Shown: one piece after another, positions 38,598 to 48,900 of the stretch
Position numbering within the stretch: the stretch's first letter is position 1
Layout of the letters: each line of letters begins with the position of its first letter
Virus record (IMG/VR): IMGVR_UViG_3300012936_000005
Span: 21,043-85,042 of that record
DNA: 64,000 bases
Direction: 5' to 3' (one strand)
Source of the DNA: a virus
Notes under the pieces: model-generated
What the model saw: the letters and a program-made list of their open reading frames with translations, nothing else
What the model was told of the DNA's origin: nothing
Databases searched by the model: none
Translations under genes and position numbers: made by a program

Positions 38598-41500
38598 TAG
38601 TATCCATAGCCTCCGCCGCCGCCGGAACTACCTCCTCCACCGCTAGATCCTCCTCCACCGGAAGACCCACCGCCACCGCTTGACGATCCACCGCCACCGC
38701 TTGACGATCCACCGCCACCTGAATATTGGCCGCCTCCTGAGCTACTGCCTGAACTGCTTGTAGTTGTTGCAGTAGTAGTGGTAGTTGTTGTGGTTCCTGT
38801 GCTTGTTGTAGTAGTTGTGCCTGCTGTGCTTAAGGCTTGACTCTTAATACCTGTATTTGTTGTACCAGTTGCTGTTACAACCTTGCCCGAAGCTTGTATT
38901 CTTGAAGCTGTAACACTATCAATAATTTCCACATCATCAACTGTTGCGTCATTAATGAAGATTTCGTTGTTTTCTGATTTTACTTCGTACAAACTACCAA
39001 AGCCTTGAGTGGCTTGTTTAGGTACTAGTAAGATATTAACAACATCTGGTGCTACTTCGTTCATTACATAAGTTGCTAGTTCTGTAAAATGAAATGTTTC
39101 GCCAAAGTCCCAGTTTTGTAATGAAAAGAATCTATTTACAGCATTAATAACATTTGTTTTAAGTTCGTTATTATTAACTACTTCTCCGCCATTTTTAACA
39201 ATTTTAATAGTTGCTTGTAAATTATCTTGTGCATGTATTCCAAACAAAGGTTTATATAAAACAGGATGATATATAACTTCATCACTTATTGATTTATATA
39301 AAGCAATCTTTGTTCCATAATTTTGAAATAATTCATCAGTGCTTGGTGGTAATGGCATAGTGTTAGTTTCGCCTCTAATGTATTTTCTAAAATTTGTATC
39401 ATAAGACTTTGTAAGAAGATAGATATCTATTATGTTACTTGCACTAGGATCTATTCTGTTACCTTCGTCTGCACTGTGTACATACTGAAATTTAAGATCT
39501 GATCTACCAACATATGCTTTATAATCAGCAGTAACACTTAGCACACTATTGTTTAAAATTTTGAAGTTATCATTATCGATGATATAAAAAACTTTACCGT
39601 CAGTGTATTGGCTGTAAGCACCAATTTCTGTTTCCGTAGAAACAATTTTTATTGTGCTACCCTGGCTATAATAATTAAATTTACTAAATCCTTGATCTGA
39701 AGATTCTTTCTTTAAAAATATATATTTTGCTGTACTATTTGTTAATGGATCAACAACATTATCAAAAATATCTGGATCATCAACGCTTCCGTCTTCGTTA
39801 TTATCAAAGAAACTTACTTCAACTTTTTTACTGTTTACATATCCATCTGCATTTCTAAATTCTTTTACAATTTCCCAATTTACATCATTATTAAATGCTT
39901 CTAACGAATCTGGTTTGGTGTTAAAATTCATTATTGCAACTTTGTCTTTTACAAGTTGCCCAGTCTGTGAATCATAAATTTTATTTTGTCCATCAAAATA
40001 AAAACTTAATTCTTTATCGCTTTCAAAGATATAACGAAGTCCTCTATTTGTTACTGTATATTTTTCTCCATTTGTTTGGAATAAAATAAGCCAACTAGAG
40101 TCTAACTGGTTGTTAGTAACATCACCAGTTTTACCATTACTAAACACATCAACAGTATTAAGGTTCTCGTTTATAATTACTCTCCAAGCTCTTGTTACTT
40201 GATCATATCTTAAAGCAAATGTTTTATATGCAAAAACTTGATCAATAATTTGTGATCTTACATCTGCAGAAATATCTTTTACAATTTTAGGTTTCACTTC
40301 TTCTAGAACACTATTTGAAGGAAGTATTTCGTTAAACACAATAGGACCTTGTCCAGTTACACTGTCTACACTTGTTCCTGCACCGTCTACACTAATTACT
40401 TTTACCCATTTATAATCACTTGCACCTTTAGCTTTGCTGTCACTAGTCAGTTCGCCTTCACCTATAAAGTAAAATCCTGCTGGAGATTTAAATTTAAGCA
40501 ATGCACCTGCTTCTAAATATTTTAATGAACCGCCTGTAAATGTACCTACTTGATAAGGGATGTCACTTATATTGTTCAACAGTCCCGAAGAGCTATTTGT
40601 AGTTTTGCTAGATTGTTTCCATCTAGCATTAAGATCACTTACAATAATTTTAGCATAATTACCAAAGTAAAAATTACTTATTGCTCTACTTTGTATTATT
40701 GGTAATACTGTATTTTCTATTGCACCTTCAATATCAGTTTGAGTTGAAAAACTAAATGATGTTTTGCTTTCATAAGGTTCTCTGTATAACACACCGTCTG
40801 AACCATATAAATTTGTGCTTGAATATTTTCCAGTAGCATCTTTCAAATCAAAATATCTACTAATACCACTTGTTGTTCTATTTGTTGATTTTACTTTTAT
40901 AATTTCTTGGTTACTAGTCAACGGAACAATATTATAATCCTCACCAGTAATCATTCTGTTTTGTGTGTAATATGTTTGAGGAGCGTTTGTTCTTATATTA
41001 GCTGTTGACTCACTTGTAGTTGCATTTGTAACAGGAGTCTTTAATTCAACACCTATGGTCAAAGTTTCTGTCGTGCCTGCTTTACTTGTATATGGTAATG
41101 TAAATGTTATGCCAGTAAGTTCATTTGGATTTATTGACATAATTCTGTTAGCACTTGTTCTGTAATAAACTCTAAATGTTCCTGCTGGTAGATTACCAAA
41201 AGTTCCGTCTGCAAATACTAAACTTATTTCGTCGTTTGCTCTTGTTTGTACAACGTAAAAATCTCTTATTCTTTTGTTAAGGCTGTTATAAATTGCATTG
41301 TTGCCTTCTAATGAACTTACTTTGGTCCAAATTCTATCTGCAACCCCATTCTGGTCTAAAGAATATAACCATACGTCTGAATCGTTTATGTTTTGTGCTT
41401 CTACAGCAATTTTTTGATTTGAGCTAGGACTGTTTACGTTGAATACATTAGATTTTAATTGACCTTGTCTAAAATGTAAAAAGTATCCTGTGTTAGAACT

Positions 41501-42247
41501 TCCTGAACCTCTACCATCTTCTCTATATAAAAATGCTAAACTTGTTCCTGGTACTGGATTTTCTTCTTGTATAACATTAAACTCTTCATCAATTCCTGTA
41601 GATACCATTTCAAATTGTGTAGGTAATCCGTTCACTGACTTTGTAAAGCCAAAGACAGGAACATCTGTACCACCACTGTTAAATCTATACTGCTGTGTAA
41701 GTACACCGTTTATAATTTTTGATTTAGCAGGTTTGCCTACAGTTCCGTTTTGAGGTAATGATGCATTAAGCACACGTCTAAATTGTTCTGCCCAATTAGC
41801 ATTACTAGGATCGTTCCAAATAATAGTTTGTCCTGTAAGGTTGTTTCCATTACTGTCTACTATAGACTCAGTAGTGCTTACACTTTCAAATTTAATAAGT
41901 CCGTTTGCCGCTTGGTTACGTCTAGGATTATATGATAGCATACGTGCTAGACGTAGCACTGACTCTCTTCGTTCAGCTAGTTCTAAGAAATTTTCTCTTG
42001 CATTTAGGTCAACTCTGTAACTGATATTTTGCCCTAAAAAGGCAATCATATCAATTAGTGCAAGATATTCTGATGTATCAACATAATCATTGAAGTCTTC
42101 TGGGTAGTTGTTTCTTAGATAGGTAATCATAGCCCGTCTAAGTGTGTCAAAGTCATAACTACGGAACTCAGCGTTACGATAACTTTGGTATACTTTTTGC
42201 CAATCTTCTGCTAAAAGCAGTCTATTTTGTCTGTCTGTTGATGACAT
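38597..42247 (-). CDS. 6: Baseplate wedge protein gp6
   Basis: A 1,216-residue protein with the gp6/baseplate J-like pattern: RNAEFRSYDFDTLRRAMITYLRNN, then SEYLALIDMIAFLGQNISYRVDLNARENFLELAERRESVLRLARMLSYNPR. This is the classic N-terminal signature. A C-terminal wedge region (FSLQNWDFGETFHFTELATYVMNEVAPDVVNILLVP) also fits. T4 gp6 is 660 residues. The extra length here is insertions plus a striking tail: a threonine-rich run, then repeated GGGGSS blocks ending GGYGY. It lies between gp25 and the gp7-position gene, as in T4-like baseplate clusters. Its product bridges the wedges around the hub. A late promoter lies 27 bases upstream. Confidence 0.95.
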   Translation of the reverse strand: MSSTDRQNRLLLAEDWQKVYQSYRNAEFRSYDFDTLRRAMITYLRNNYPEDFNDYVDTSEYLALIDMIAFLGQNISYRVDLNARENFLELAERRESVLRLARMLSYNPRRNQAANGLIKFESVSTTESIVDSNGNNLTGQTIIWNDPSNANWAEQFRRVLNASLPQNGTVGKPAKSKIINGVLTQQYRFNSGGTDVPVFGFTKSVNGLPTQFEMVSTGIDEEFNVIQEENPVPGTSLAFLYREDGRGSGSSNTGYFLHFRQGQLKSNVFNVNSPSSNQKIAVEAQNINDSDVWLYSLDQNGVADRIWTKVSSLEGNNAIYNSLNKRIRDFYVVQTRANDEISLVFADGTFGNLPAGTFRVYYRTSANRIMSINPNELTGITFTLPYTSKAGTTETLTIGVELKTPVTNATTSESTANIRTNAPQTYYTQNRMITGEDYNIVPLTSNQEIIKVKSTNRTTSGISRYFDLKDATGKYSSTNLYGSDGVLYREPYESKTSFSFSTQTDIEGAIENTVLPIIQSRAISNFYFGNYAKIIVSDLNARWKQSSKTTNSSSGLLNNISDIPYQVGTFTGGSLKYLEAGALLKFKSPAGFYFIGEGELTSDSKAKGASDYKWVKVISVDGAGTSVDSVTGQGPIVFNEILPSNSVLEEVKPKIVKDISADVRSQIIDQVFAYKTFALRYDQVTRAWRVIINENLNTVDVFSNGKTGDVTNNQLDSSWLILFQTNGEKYTVTNRGLRYIFESDKELSFYFDGQNKIYDSQTGQLVKDKVAIMNFNTKPDSLEAFNNDVNWEIVKEFRNADGYVNSKKVEVSFFDNNEDGSVDDPDIFDNVVDPLTNSTAKYIFLKKESSDQGFSKFNYYSQGSTIKIVSTETEIGAYSQYTDGKVFYIIDNDNFKILNNSVLSVTADYKAYVGRSDLKFQYVHSADEGNRIDPSASNIIDIYLLTKSYDTNFRKYIRGETNTMPLPPSTDELFQNYGTKIALYKSISDEVIYHPVLYKPLFGIHAQDNLQATIKIVKNGGEVVNNNELKTNVINAVNRFFSLQNWDFGETFHFTELATYVMNEVAPDVVNILLVPKQATQGFGSLYEVKSENNEIFINDATVDDVEIIDSVTASRIQASGKVVTATGTTNTGIKSQALSTAGTTTTTSTGTTTTTTTTATTTSSSGSSSGGGQYSGGGGSSSGGGGSSSGGGGSSGGGGSSGGGGSSGGGGGYGY
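38619..38720. repeat. Gly/Ser-coding tandem repeat at the gp6 C terminus
   Basis: Short tandem repeats encode the Gly4Ser2-type tail of gp6. The clearest is a 21-base unit at 38679-38699 repeated at 38700-38720 with one change. The repeat is in frame, and expansion or loss of whole units would not break the gene. Confidence 0.8.
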
Positions 42248-42273
42248 CGATTATCCTTCTTTAAATGCTACAG

Positions 42274-42281
42274 TATTTATT
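42274..42281 (-). promoter_or_regulatory. Late promoter (AATAAATA) for gp6
   Basis: AATAAATA on the minus strand within the 63-base gap between gp25 and gp6, 27 bases before the gp6 start. One mismatch to the T4 late -10 box. Confidence 0.55.
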
Positions 42282-42310
42282 ACAAATGATAATACTAGTA
42301 GTTAATTCTA

Positions 42311-42742
42311 TCACGACAACCCAATGTTTTTATCAAACTGCATTTTCAAATTTTCGCTTATATTATAGTCCAAATAAGTAAGTGTACATTCAATCTGTAA
42401 TCCGCTTTCATATTCAGAAACTTGAACGCTAGATGCACGAGTTCTAGGATCAAAATTTACAATATTAGTAACATTAGTTGTAATAGCTTCTTTGAGTCTT
42501 GTTGTAAGTGGTTCGTATAAGGCATCCCAAATTATACAACCAAATGTAGGGTCAGATAACTTTTCTCCCTGACGTATATTAAGATGATTTAATAAATTTT
42601 GCTTAATCAAAGCAATATCAAACTGTTGAAAAGAATTGTTTTCAGGATTTACTGTGCTGAATCCCCTATATGCTTTTTGCTTGATAGGAGGCTTTTTCTC
42701 TTTTCTAGGAGTTACTTTAATTGTTTTGTATAAGTCTGCCAT
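42311..42742 (-). CDS. 25: Baseplate wedge protein gp25
   Basis: A 143-residue protein of the gp25/GPW family. The family pattern is visible in FDIALIKQNLLNHLNIRQGEKLSDPTFG, followed by IIWDALYEPLTTRLKEAITTNVTNIVNFDPR and LECTLTYLDYNISENL-like C-terminal strands. T4 gp25 is 132 residues, so the length fits. It forms the inner wedge ring with gp6 and contacts the sheath, acting as the start point of sheath assembly. It is followed by gp6, the same order as in many contractile systems. Confidence 0.95.
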   Translation of the reverse strand: MADLYKTIKVTPRKEKKPPIKQKAYRGFSTVNPENNSFQQFDIALIKQNLLNHLNIRQGEKLSDPTFGCIIWDALYEPLTTRLKEAITTNVTNIVNFDPRTRASSVQVSEYESGLQIECTLTYLDYNISENLKMQFDKNIGLS

Positions 42743-42760
42743 ATTAATATTTACCTTTCA

Positions 42761-43063
42761 TTAAGGACCGGCGAAAACTGTTTCGCTTCCTGTTGAAACG
42801 CTTGTACAATCTGTAATAGCATCTCCGACACGGCCGCAACCCTTACCATTTATAAAAACTTCTGTACTTCCTGTTGTAATAGGCTGTGCATGTGTACCAC
42901 ACGGTGCTGGTGGAACATCGTGAGTCGTGTTTTTATCGTCTTGTCGAGATACTCCTGTTCCATTCACAAATACATCACTACTACACTCATCTCTAAAAGG
43001 AGTGGAGCAATGTGATACATCTTCGTCAACGCTATCACCTCTACATACTGCTGGCACGTTCAA
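42761..43063 (-). CDS. PAAR-repeat spike-tip protein (gp5.4-like)
   Basis: A 100-residue protein with the PAAR fold pattern: a paired VFVNGTGVSRQDD and VFINGKGCGRVGD, with conserved cysteines and histidines (HCSTPF, PCGTHAQP, DCTSVS) positioned to bind the metal at the spike tip. Such proteins cap the gp5 needle and pierce the outer membrane (T4 gp5.4). The start is a TTG at 43063 with a GGAG site five to six bases ahead. It overlaps the upstream 67-residue gene by 23 bases. Position next to gp5 agrees fully. Confidence 0.88.
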   Translation of the reverse strand: MNVPAVCRGDSVDEDVSHCSTPFRDECSSDVFVNGTGVSRQDDKNTTHDVPPAPCGTHAQPITTGSTEVFINGKGCGRVGDAITDCTSVSTGSETVFAGP

Positions 43064-43244
43064 TCTCCATTAATCTTTGTAATTTTGTATTCCATTGTTC
43101 AATTTCTTCGTGTTGTTCTTCTGTGTGAGGACCTTCAGGAACATGAGGTCTAAATTTAATAACATGATCAAACTTATTAGGTATATCTTCATAGTTATTA
43201 AATGTTTGAAGTTTTCCATCTATCATTATAACAAATTCATGCAT
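43041..43244 (-). CDS. Small protein between the PAAR and gp5 genes
   Basis: A 67-residue protein, MHEFVIMIDGKLQTFNNYEDIPNKFDHVIKF at the start (given here only in part), then an acidic helical end. The short hydrophobic beta start and the FDHVIKFxPxxPxxxHTExxHEEIxxW pattern recur in small genes beside gp5 in marine T4-like phages. The gene shares a base with the gp5 stop (TAATG), so it is translationally coupled. Its function is unknown. Because it sits between the spike and its tip, an assembly role is a reasonable guess. Confidence 0.7.
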   Translation of the reverse strand: MHEFVIMIDGKLQTFNNYEDIPNKFDHVIKFRPHVPEGPHTEEQHEEIEQWNTKLQRLMEIERASSM

Positions 43245-45991
43245 TACTGTACCTTTGTCACTCCATTGCCGTTATCAATAGCTTGTGGTGGTGTTACATC
43301 AGCTAATGGTGTTAGATCACCATTTTTAATTTGTTGCCAAAAACCTCTACCGGACTTAGTTCTTTCTATTGTTTTACTACCGCTTGGATCTGCGTATCCT
43401 ATAGCATTTCTAAATTGTTTTCCTAAAGATGTAAAGTTAGTATCAGTCCAAGTTATAAAACCTGCCTTAGGCCCTTTGGTCAAATAAGCTACTGCGAGTT
43501 TACAAGCAATTTTTGGATCATTTGCTAGTTCTGGATTTTTGTAAATATCTACTCCAGCAAATCCGCCGTACAATTTGTAATTGTCTGTGCCGGTTAATTG
43601 GATTAGTCCACGTCCTCTATATCTCCAGCCGTCACCTGTTTCAGGTCCGCCATTACCCATTCTGCTACCATACACAACACTTCCTATTTCTACAGGCTTT
43701 CTATGCAACTGTTCTGATAATGCACGGCCGCCAGGCTTTCTAAACATTTTAAATGTAGCTCTTAAACCTTTTGCACTGTAATTTAAATTCTCGCTTCGAG
43801 GTTCAAAACGACTTTCAGCTTGTATTTGTGCTACAGCCATACCTAAGGCTTCACCTGCTCCACCTTCTGCTCCGCTTTTTAATGCTTCAACAGGATCAAG
43901 TCCTAGTCCTTTTATAAGTTCGCTTAAGAAAAATCTTTTAGACTCTGTTCTTGATATTGGCTCTGCTGGCTGTGTTCCAACTTTTCCATCATCGTTGCTT
44001 TTGAATACTTTGTCTATATCAACAACTTTTGGATCTGAGTCTCCTGCTCTAAACACACCAGAGGTGCTGTTACGTTCAGGCATATCTGATTCTTTTTCCA
44101 ATGTTGGTGATGATTGTCTTAAGGAAGGAGATGATTGAATAATACTTTCTGTAACTCCCGGAGTATGTCCTGATGGATTATAATTTTCGTGTCCAGCCCA
44201 AGGTTCGTGTAACGGAACACGTCTTGGAGTGGCCGCTTCTGCGGCTTCGCCTGCTCTTGTTGCGTCTGCTGTAACTCTTAATGGGTTTCCGTCAGCGTCA
44301 TTAATAATTTGATTGTCTTTATCACGTACTTCATCTGCATCGTCAAGAGAATTACCTGTTGCTGGTTTAGTAAACGTATCGCCTATTACGTCTGCTGTAT
44401 CTGCAGATGTTGCTGGTATTGTACTATTCATATGAATATGGTTACCTGCTGTTTCAAGATGATTGATTCCTGATTTTATTTCTGTGTTTCCAGTGCTTGC
44501 ATCAAATTTGTTGTTAAGAAAACTTTTAATTTGTGTGCTTTGATAACTGGTCAATTTGTTTTCGCCAAGTGTATTCAAGTTATATGCACCATTTATTGTT
44601 TGTCTATAATCACCTACTACTTTACTGTGGAAGTTTGCGTTTATAGCAATGTGTCCATCTTTACTAACTTGTAAATTATAATCTCCGGATATTGTTGATC
44701 TTTGTGTTCCAGCAATTTGCACATCTTCGTCCTCGCCGATTGCTTTTTGTCTAGCGCCACTTACTCTTAGATCTTGGTTAACTCCAACATTTTTAGTATC
44801 ATTGTTTGATATAATAACGTCATTGTTGTTACCCACTTGTACTTTTTTATCTCTACCTGTCGTTAAGTTAAAGTCTCTTCCTGATCTTATGTTTATATCT
44901 CTGTCTGCTGTAATATTGAGATCTGTTTCAGTTCTTATATTAATACTATCACTAGCATATACATCTATTTTGCCGTTACCTGTAAGTTCAATCCAAGCAC
45001 TACCTTGTGCGTTACCTATATAAATTAAATCTTCAGTATTGTGTAATAATATCTGATGACCTGTTCTAGTTTTAAGTTTGATATGTTCATTAAATGGTAG
45101 TGTTACATCTGCCTTAGAAACATTTCTCGGAGTAGTTTCAATGTCATAATATACTGCACCTACTTGAGTAGCTGGTGCTTCTCTTAACAATGTAGGATCT
45201 CCGTCATCCATAGTAAATGCTGAGCCACCTAGTCTGCTTCTGTATATGTCTTTTTCTTGACCAAATTCTCCATATTTTCCTTTTGGTTTTCCTGCACGTT
45301 TATCTAAAGGTCCTGGTGTATTCCAACCATACACTGTGTTAGGTATATCTCGTCTAGATGATGTAGATGTTAGTCCTCTCACAATATCTTCTTGTAATCC
45401 TTGTGTTGCTAATACTCTAGACATCATAGGATTATGTGGACGTGGAAATCTATCTGGATTATTACTTTTTTTCGAATCTCTTAATTTTTTATTGAACTCA
45501 CCTACAGGCAAAGGCAGATTTTTTAAATCATCTGGCAAAGTATTTTGTATTATATTGTCTCCTTTGTCAGAGGGGTATCCGCCAGGAACCATAAAGTTCA
45601 TGTATTCGTCTTGTATACAACCTATCCAATAGCCTTGGTTTGGTAATCCTTCTGCAAATATAACAAGTACCTTTGTACCCGGATCAGGTGGCACTGCCCA
45701 AAAACCATAACTCTGTTGACTTGAATAGTAATCATTATTTTTTTGATTACTTTCTACATTTGTTACTCCATAAAAAGGCATACAATATCTTACAGTAAAT
45801 AATTGTCCGTCAGCTTTGTTATCATTTCCTGATATTGCATCAGTAAGTAATTGAACTTTTAATGCTCCTTGCCTTTTGGTATCTAAATGACTTATTACTT
45901 TTGCAATATACGGACCTGGCGACATACGTCCACCGCCAGCACCTGCTGACCGTTTTGTTTGTCCACCTGCTTTTAATTGTTTATCGTCCAT
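43244..45991 (-). CDS. 5: Baseplate hub spike protein gp5 with a C-terminal GH19-like domain
   Basis: A 915-residue protein (T4 gp5 is 575). The start has an OB-fold-like region (SPGPYIAKVISHLDTKRQGALKVQLL). Residues about 320-520 form a VgrG/gp5-type beta-helix needle, seen as regular INIRS/DFNLTTGRDKKVQVGNN-like octads. The last 200 residues resemble GH19 endolysin/chitinase domains: AQIQAESRFEPRSENLNYSA near residue 725, where the ES is the likely catalytic glutamate position, then YRGRGLIQLTGTDNY. In T4 the lysozyme is a GH24-type domain in the middle of the protein. Here a different hydrolase sits at the end. Role: puncture the envelope and cut peptidoglycan. Substrate specificity is inferred. 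Confidence 0.9.
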   Translation of the reverse strand: MDDKQLKAGGQTKRSAGAGGGRMSPGPYIAKVISHLDTKRQGALKVQLLTDAISGNDNKADGQLFTVRYCMPFYGVTNVESNQKNNDYYSSQQSYGFWAVPPDPGTKVLVIFAEGLPNQGYWIGCIQDEYMNFMVPGGYPSDKGDNIIQNTLPDDLKNLPLPVGEFNKKLRDSKKSNNPDRFPRPHNPMMSRVLATQGLQEDIVRGLTSTSSRRDIPNTVYGWNTPGPLDKRAGKPKGKYGEFGQEKDIYRSRLGGSAFTMDDGDPTLLREAPATQVGAVYYDIETTPRNVSKADVTLPFNEHIKLKTRTGHQILLHNTEDLIYIGNAQGSAWIELTGNGKIDVYASDSINIRTETDLNITADRDINIRSGRDFNLTTGRDKKVQVGNNNDVIISNNDTKNVGVNQDLRVSGARQKAIGEDEDVQIAGTQRSTISGDYNLQVSKDGHIAINANFHSKVVGDYRQTINGAYNLNTLGENKLTSYQSTQIKSFLNNKFDASTGNTEIKSGINHLETAGNHIHMNSTIPATSADTADVIGDTFTKPATGNSLDDADEVRDKDNQIINDADGNPLRVTADATRAGEAAEAATPRRVPLHEPWAGHENYNPSGHTPGVTESIIQSSPSLRQSSPTLEKESDMPERNSTSGVFRAGDSDPKVVDIDKVFKSNDDGKVGTQPAEPISRTESKRFFLSELIKGLGLDPVEALKSGAEGGAGEALGMAVAQIQAESRFEPRSENLNYSAKGLRATFKMFRKPGGRALSEQLHRKPVEIGSVVYGSRMGNGGPETGDGWRYRGRGLIQLTGTDNYKLYGGFAGVDIYKNPELANDPKIACKLAVAYLTKGPKAGFITWTDTNFTSLGKQFRNAIGYADPSGSKTIERTKSGRGFWQQIKNGDLTPLADVTPPQAIDNGNGVTKVQ

Positions 45992-48900
45992 TTACTTTCC
46001 TATTCCGTATGGTACCCAAAGTCCTCTTTCATCTACGTAACCTGTACTTGTAGCAGTTGAGCTACTAGATTTTGAGCTCGACGAGCTTGATGAACTTCCT
46101 GTTGTTGCAGTACCGCCTGGATTTCCTCCGTCCCTAACTGATTCAGATGGTGGCGGAGCTCCTTGGTTTGCTATTCGTAAAATTCTATCTTCGTACACTA
46201 CTGGTTTAGATCCTTTATCTTCTGCGGCTTTAATATTTGCTTGAAGTTTTGCAAGGTATTCTGTATCTGATGCTTTTCCTCCTGTCAATCCGCTTAATTC
46301 ATTTGTGTAAACTACGCCATCTTTTTTGGCAATCATATATCTATATTCATCGGAATCTTTACTGTACAATGCTTCAACTGCGGCCGCTTGTTTGACCCAT
46401 TCTTTTGATGGCTCAAATTTCTTAGCAGTATTATCTTCACCCTCATCTTTTTTATCATAATTTGTGCGTTTTACTAATTGTAAATCTTGTGTAAACATAT
46501 TGCCTTCAAACCTATTTGCAACACTAATAACTCTGTAGAGTCCGCTAAAATTACTCACTCCTATAATTCTTCCGTCCATGAGATAATTGCCTGCGGCTGG
46601 ATTTACATCTATAGGTGTTGTAAATTGTAACATAATGTCTACATCACTCGTCTGATGATCAATTGAACCGTCTGCATTTATATTAATGTATGATGTTCGT
46701 TCAGCATTATAATTACCTGTGCCACTATCCGCAATATAATAAGGATCGCCTAATATTTTTAAATTTAAACTTATCATATCAGCTTCACTGTTAACTATTG
46801 CATCATTAAAAGATCTTGCTACTTGTATTCTTGCGTTCTCAGCTATTGCTCCTGCAGACAAAGGTGTAACATCACTACTAAGCTGTGTTGCTAATGTTTT
46901 TGCATCAGCCAACATAGTTGTATCTGTTCCTTTATTGCCTCCTACTCCTACTTCAAAATTAGGATCACTATCTCCTCTTTCTGAAGCACTATTACTTGCT
47001 TTATTGTTACCTCTATCAGGAGTAATAGATGCATAAAAAGTATTGTCTAATCTTATTTCAAAGTCAAGTATATCTTTGTTTAAACCTGTGTACATATAAT
47101 TGTATGCTTTAGGTGCTTGTTTGATTAATTCGTTATAACCTTTAGGTGCTTCATTAGGAAGCTGAAACTCTGAAATATGGGCTTTACGCGGATGAACGTT
47201 GTAAACATATATTCTTGGCATCCTGCCAATTTTCTTTTCTGCTTCTTCATCTTGTACAATAAATAGTTCTGCATTTATAGCAAACCAATTTAAATTTCCA
47301 AACTCATCTGGTTCTTGTGATAATAATGATTGACCGTATGAACTTATTAATACTAGTTCTTCAATTATTCTTTGTATCTTTGTTCCTGCTCTAAATTGTA
47401 TAGTCCGTTTATTTGGATCAATTCCTGTAGATCCTCTTTGAAAATTATTCGATGTTTCATTGTAGACGAAACTTGTTTGAGCAAAAGGACTATCCCCGCC
47501 ACCTAATGGTTCTTCAGGATCTACTTTAGACATACCAATAGGATTAACTCCTGAAAGGCCGCCTGGATTTCCTCCGTCCCTGATTGATTCTTTATTTGAA
47601 ATAACTTTCTTTATTGCTTCACTTAAATTACTACGCTTTACACTGTAACCTAGTCTGCCATCAATAAATTCTTTCTTTGAATGTTCATCTCCCATGTATA
47701 CATTTCGATTTGGGGGACCACCTGCATATACTCTAGTAAAAGTTGCATCCTTTTGTCCTACTGTAGATATTGCATCGTCGTAGTTAATATCTTTTAGTGT
47801 CCAATCTCCTGTGGTTGCGGCTTGTTCACCTTTGCTGTCTGACTTGTATAATTCAGCTTTTTTAGCACTCGATAACTCGGTTGGAAAGGCAATAATATAT
47901 TCATCTATTTCATGCTTAACTTTATCATTAGCTTGTGCTTTCAAATAATGTGTGTTAAGATGAGTAGCAACACTATCAAAACCGCTTTGACATATTTCCT
48001 CTAAAGTGTTTCCTGATACCGACAAATCAGTTGGTATTGATTGAGTAGTGTCATTAAACGCTTCATCATTAAATGCACTACATAAAAAGTTATATCTAGA
48101 ACCTTCTGTGTCTACTTCAAAGTCTACTGTAACAATTTTTAATGGCAATAATTTTTGTGCAAAAGGTGCTGTCGGCTTCTGACTTTCCATGTCCTTCCAA
48201 CCAACAAACATTATATGCAATAACCAAGGTGCTTCAGAATAATTTTTATATCCTGCATTCATAGCACATAATTGCATTGTTTGAAATAATTGACCCATAC
48301 TATAAGGTTCTCTAATTTCAAACTTTATTTGAAAGAAATTTGTCTGTCTACTTTTTTTGTTTGGAGCAATATAAGTATCGATTTCTACATTATCAATAAA
48401 GTATTGTGTATCTACATTATAATCTTGCTCTGCTCCTGTTCTTGGTTTCTTATTTGATTTTAATCCTGCACCTGATCTAAAAACCATTTGTCCGCCTCTA
48501 ATTCCGGTTTTCCTATAAGTTTCGTCAGGATAATTTAATTCTTGTGGACTAATACAACCAAATGAAAATATATTGTTGTAAGTTGCAAACTGTTCTAAAA
48601 CATTTGCTAAAGGTAAAGGAGTATTTCCTCTTTCTCTTTTTGGTTCAATTGTTTGTACATAGTCTTCATTGTTTGCATCGCCTACTGTAGCTGTATCTTG
48701 TGTGTTGCTAGATCTAAAATAATTGTTTGTACCTTGTGTGCTACTTCCGGTAGGTATTCCTGTTATGTTTCCGCTACTATCTAAGTAAGAAGAAAAGAAT
48801 GGAGGCACTTCACCTTTTTCTGCGGCCGCTCCTTGTTCTTCGTAAAAATCAGCTAATCCGTTCATCCCAAAGGCACGCATAAACTTTTTGGCTTCTTCAG

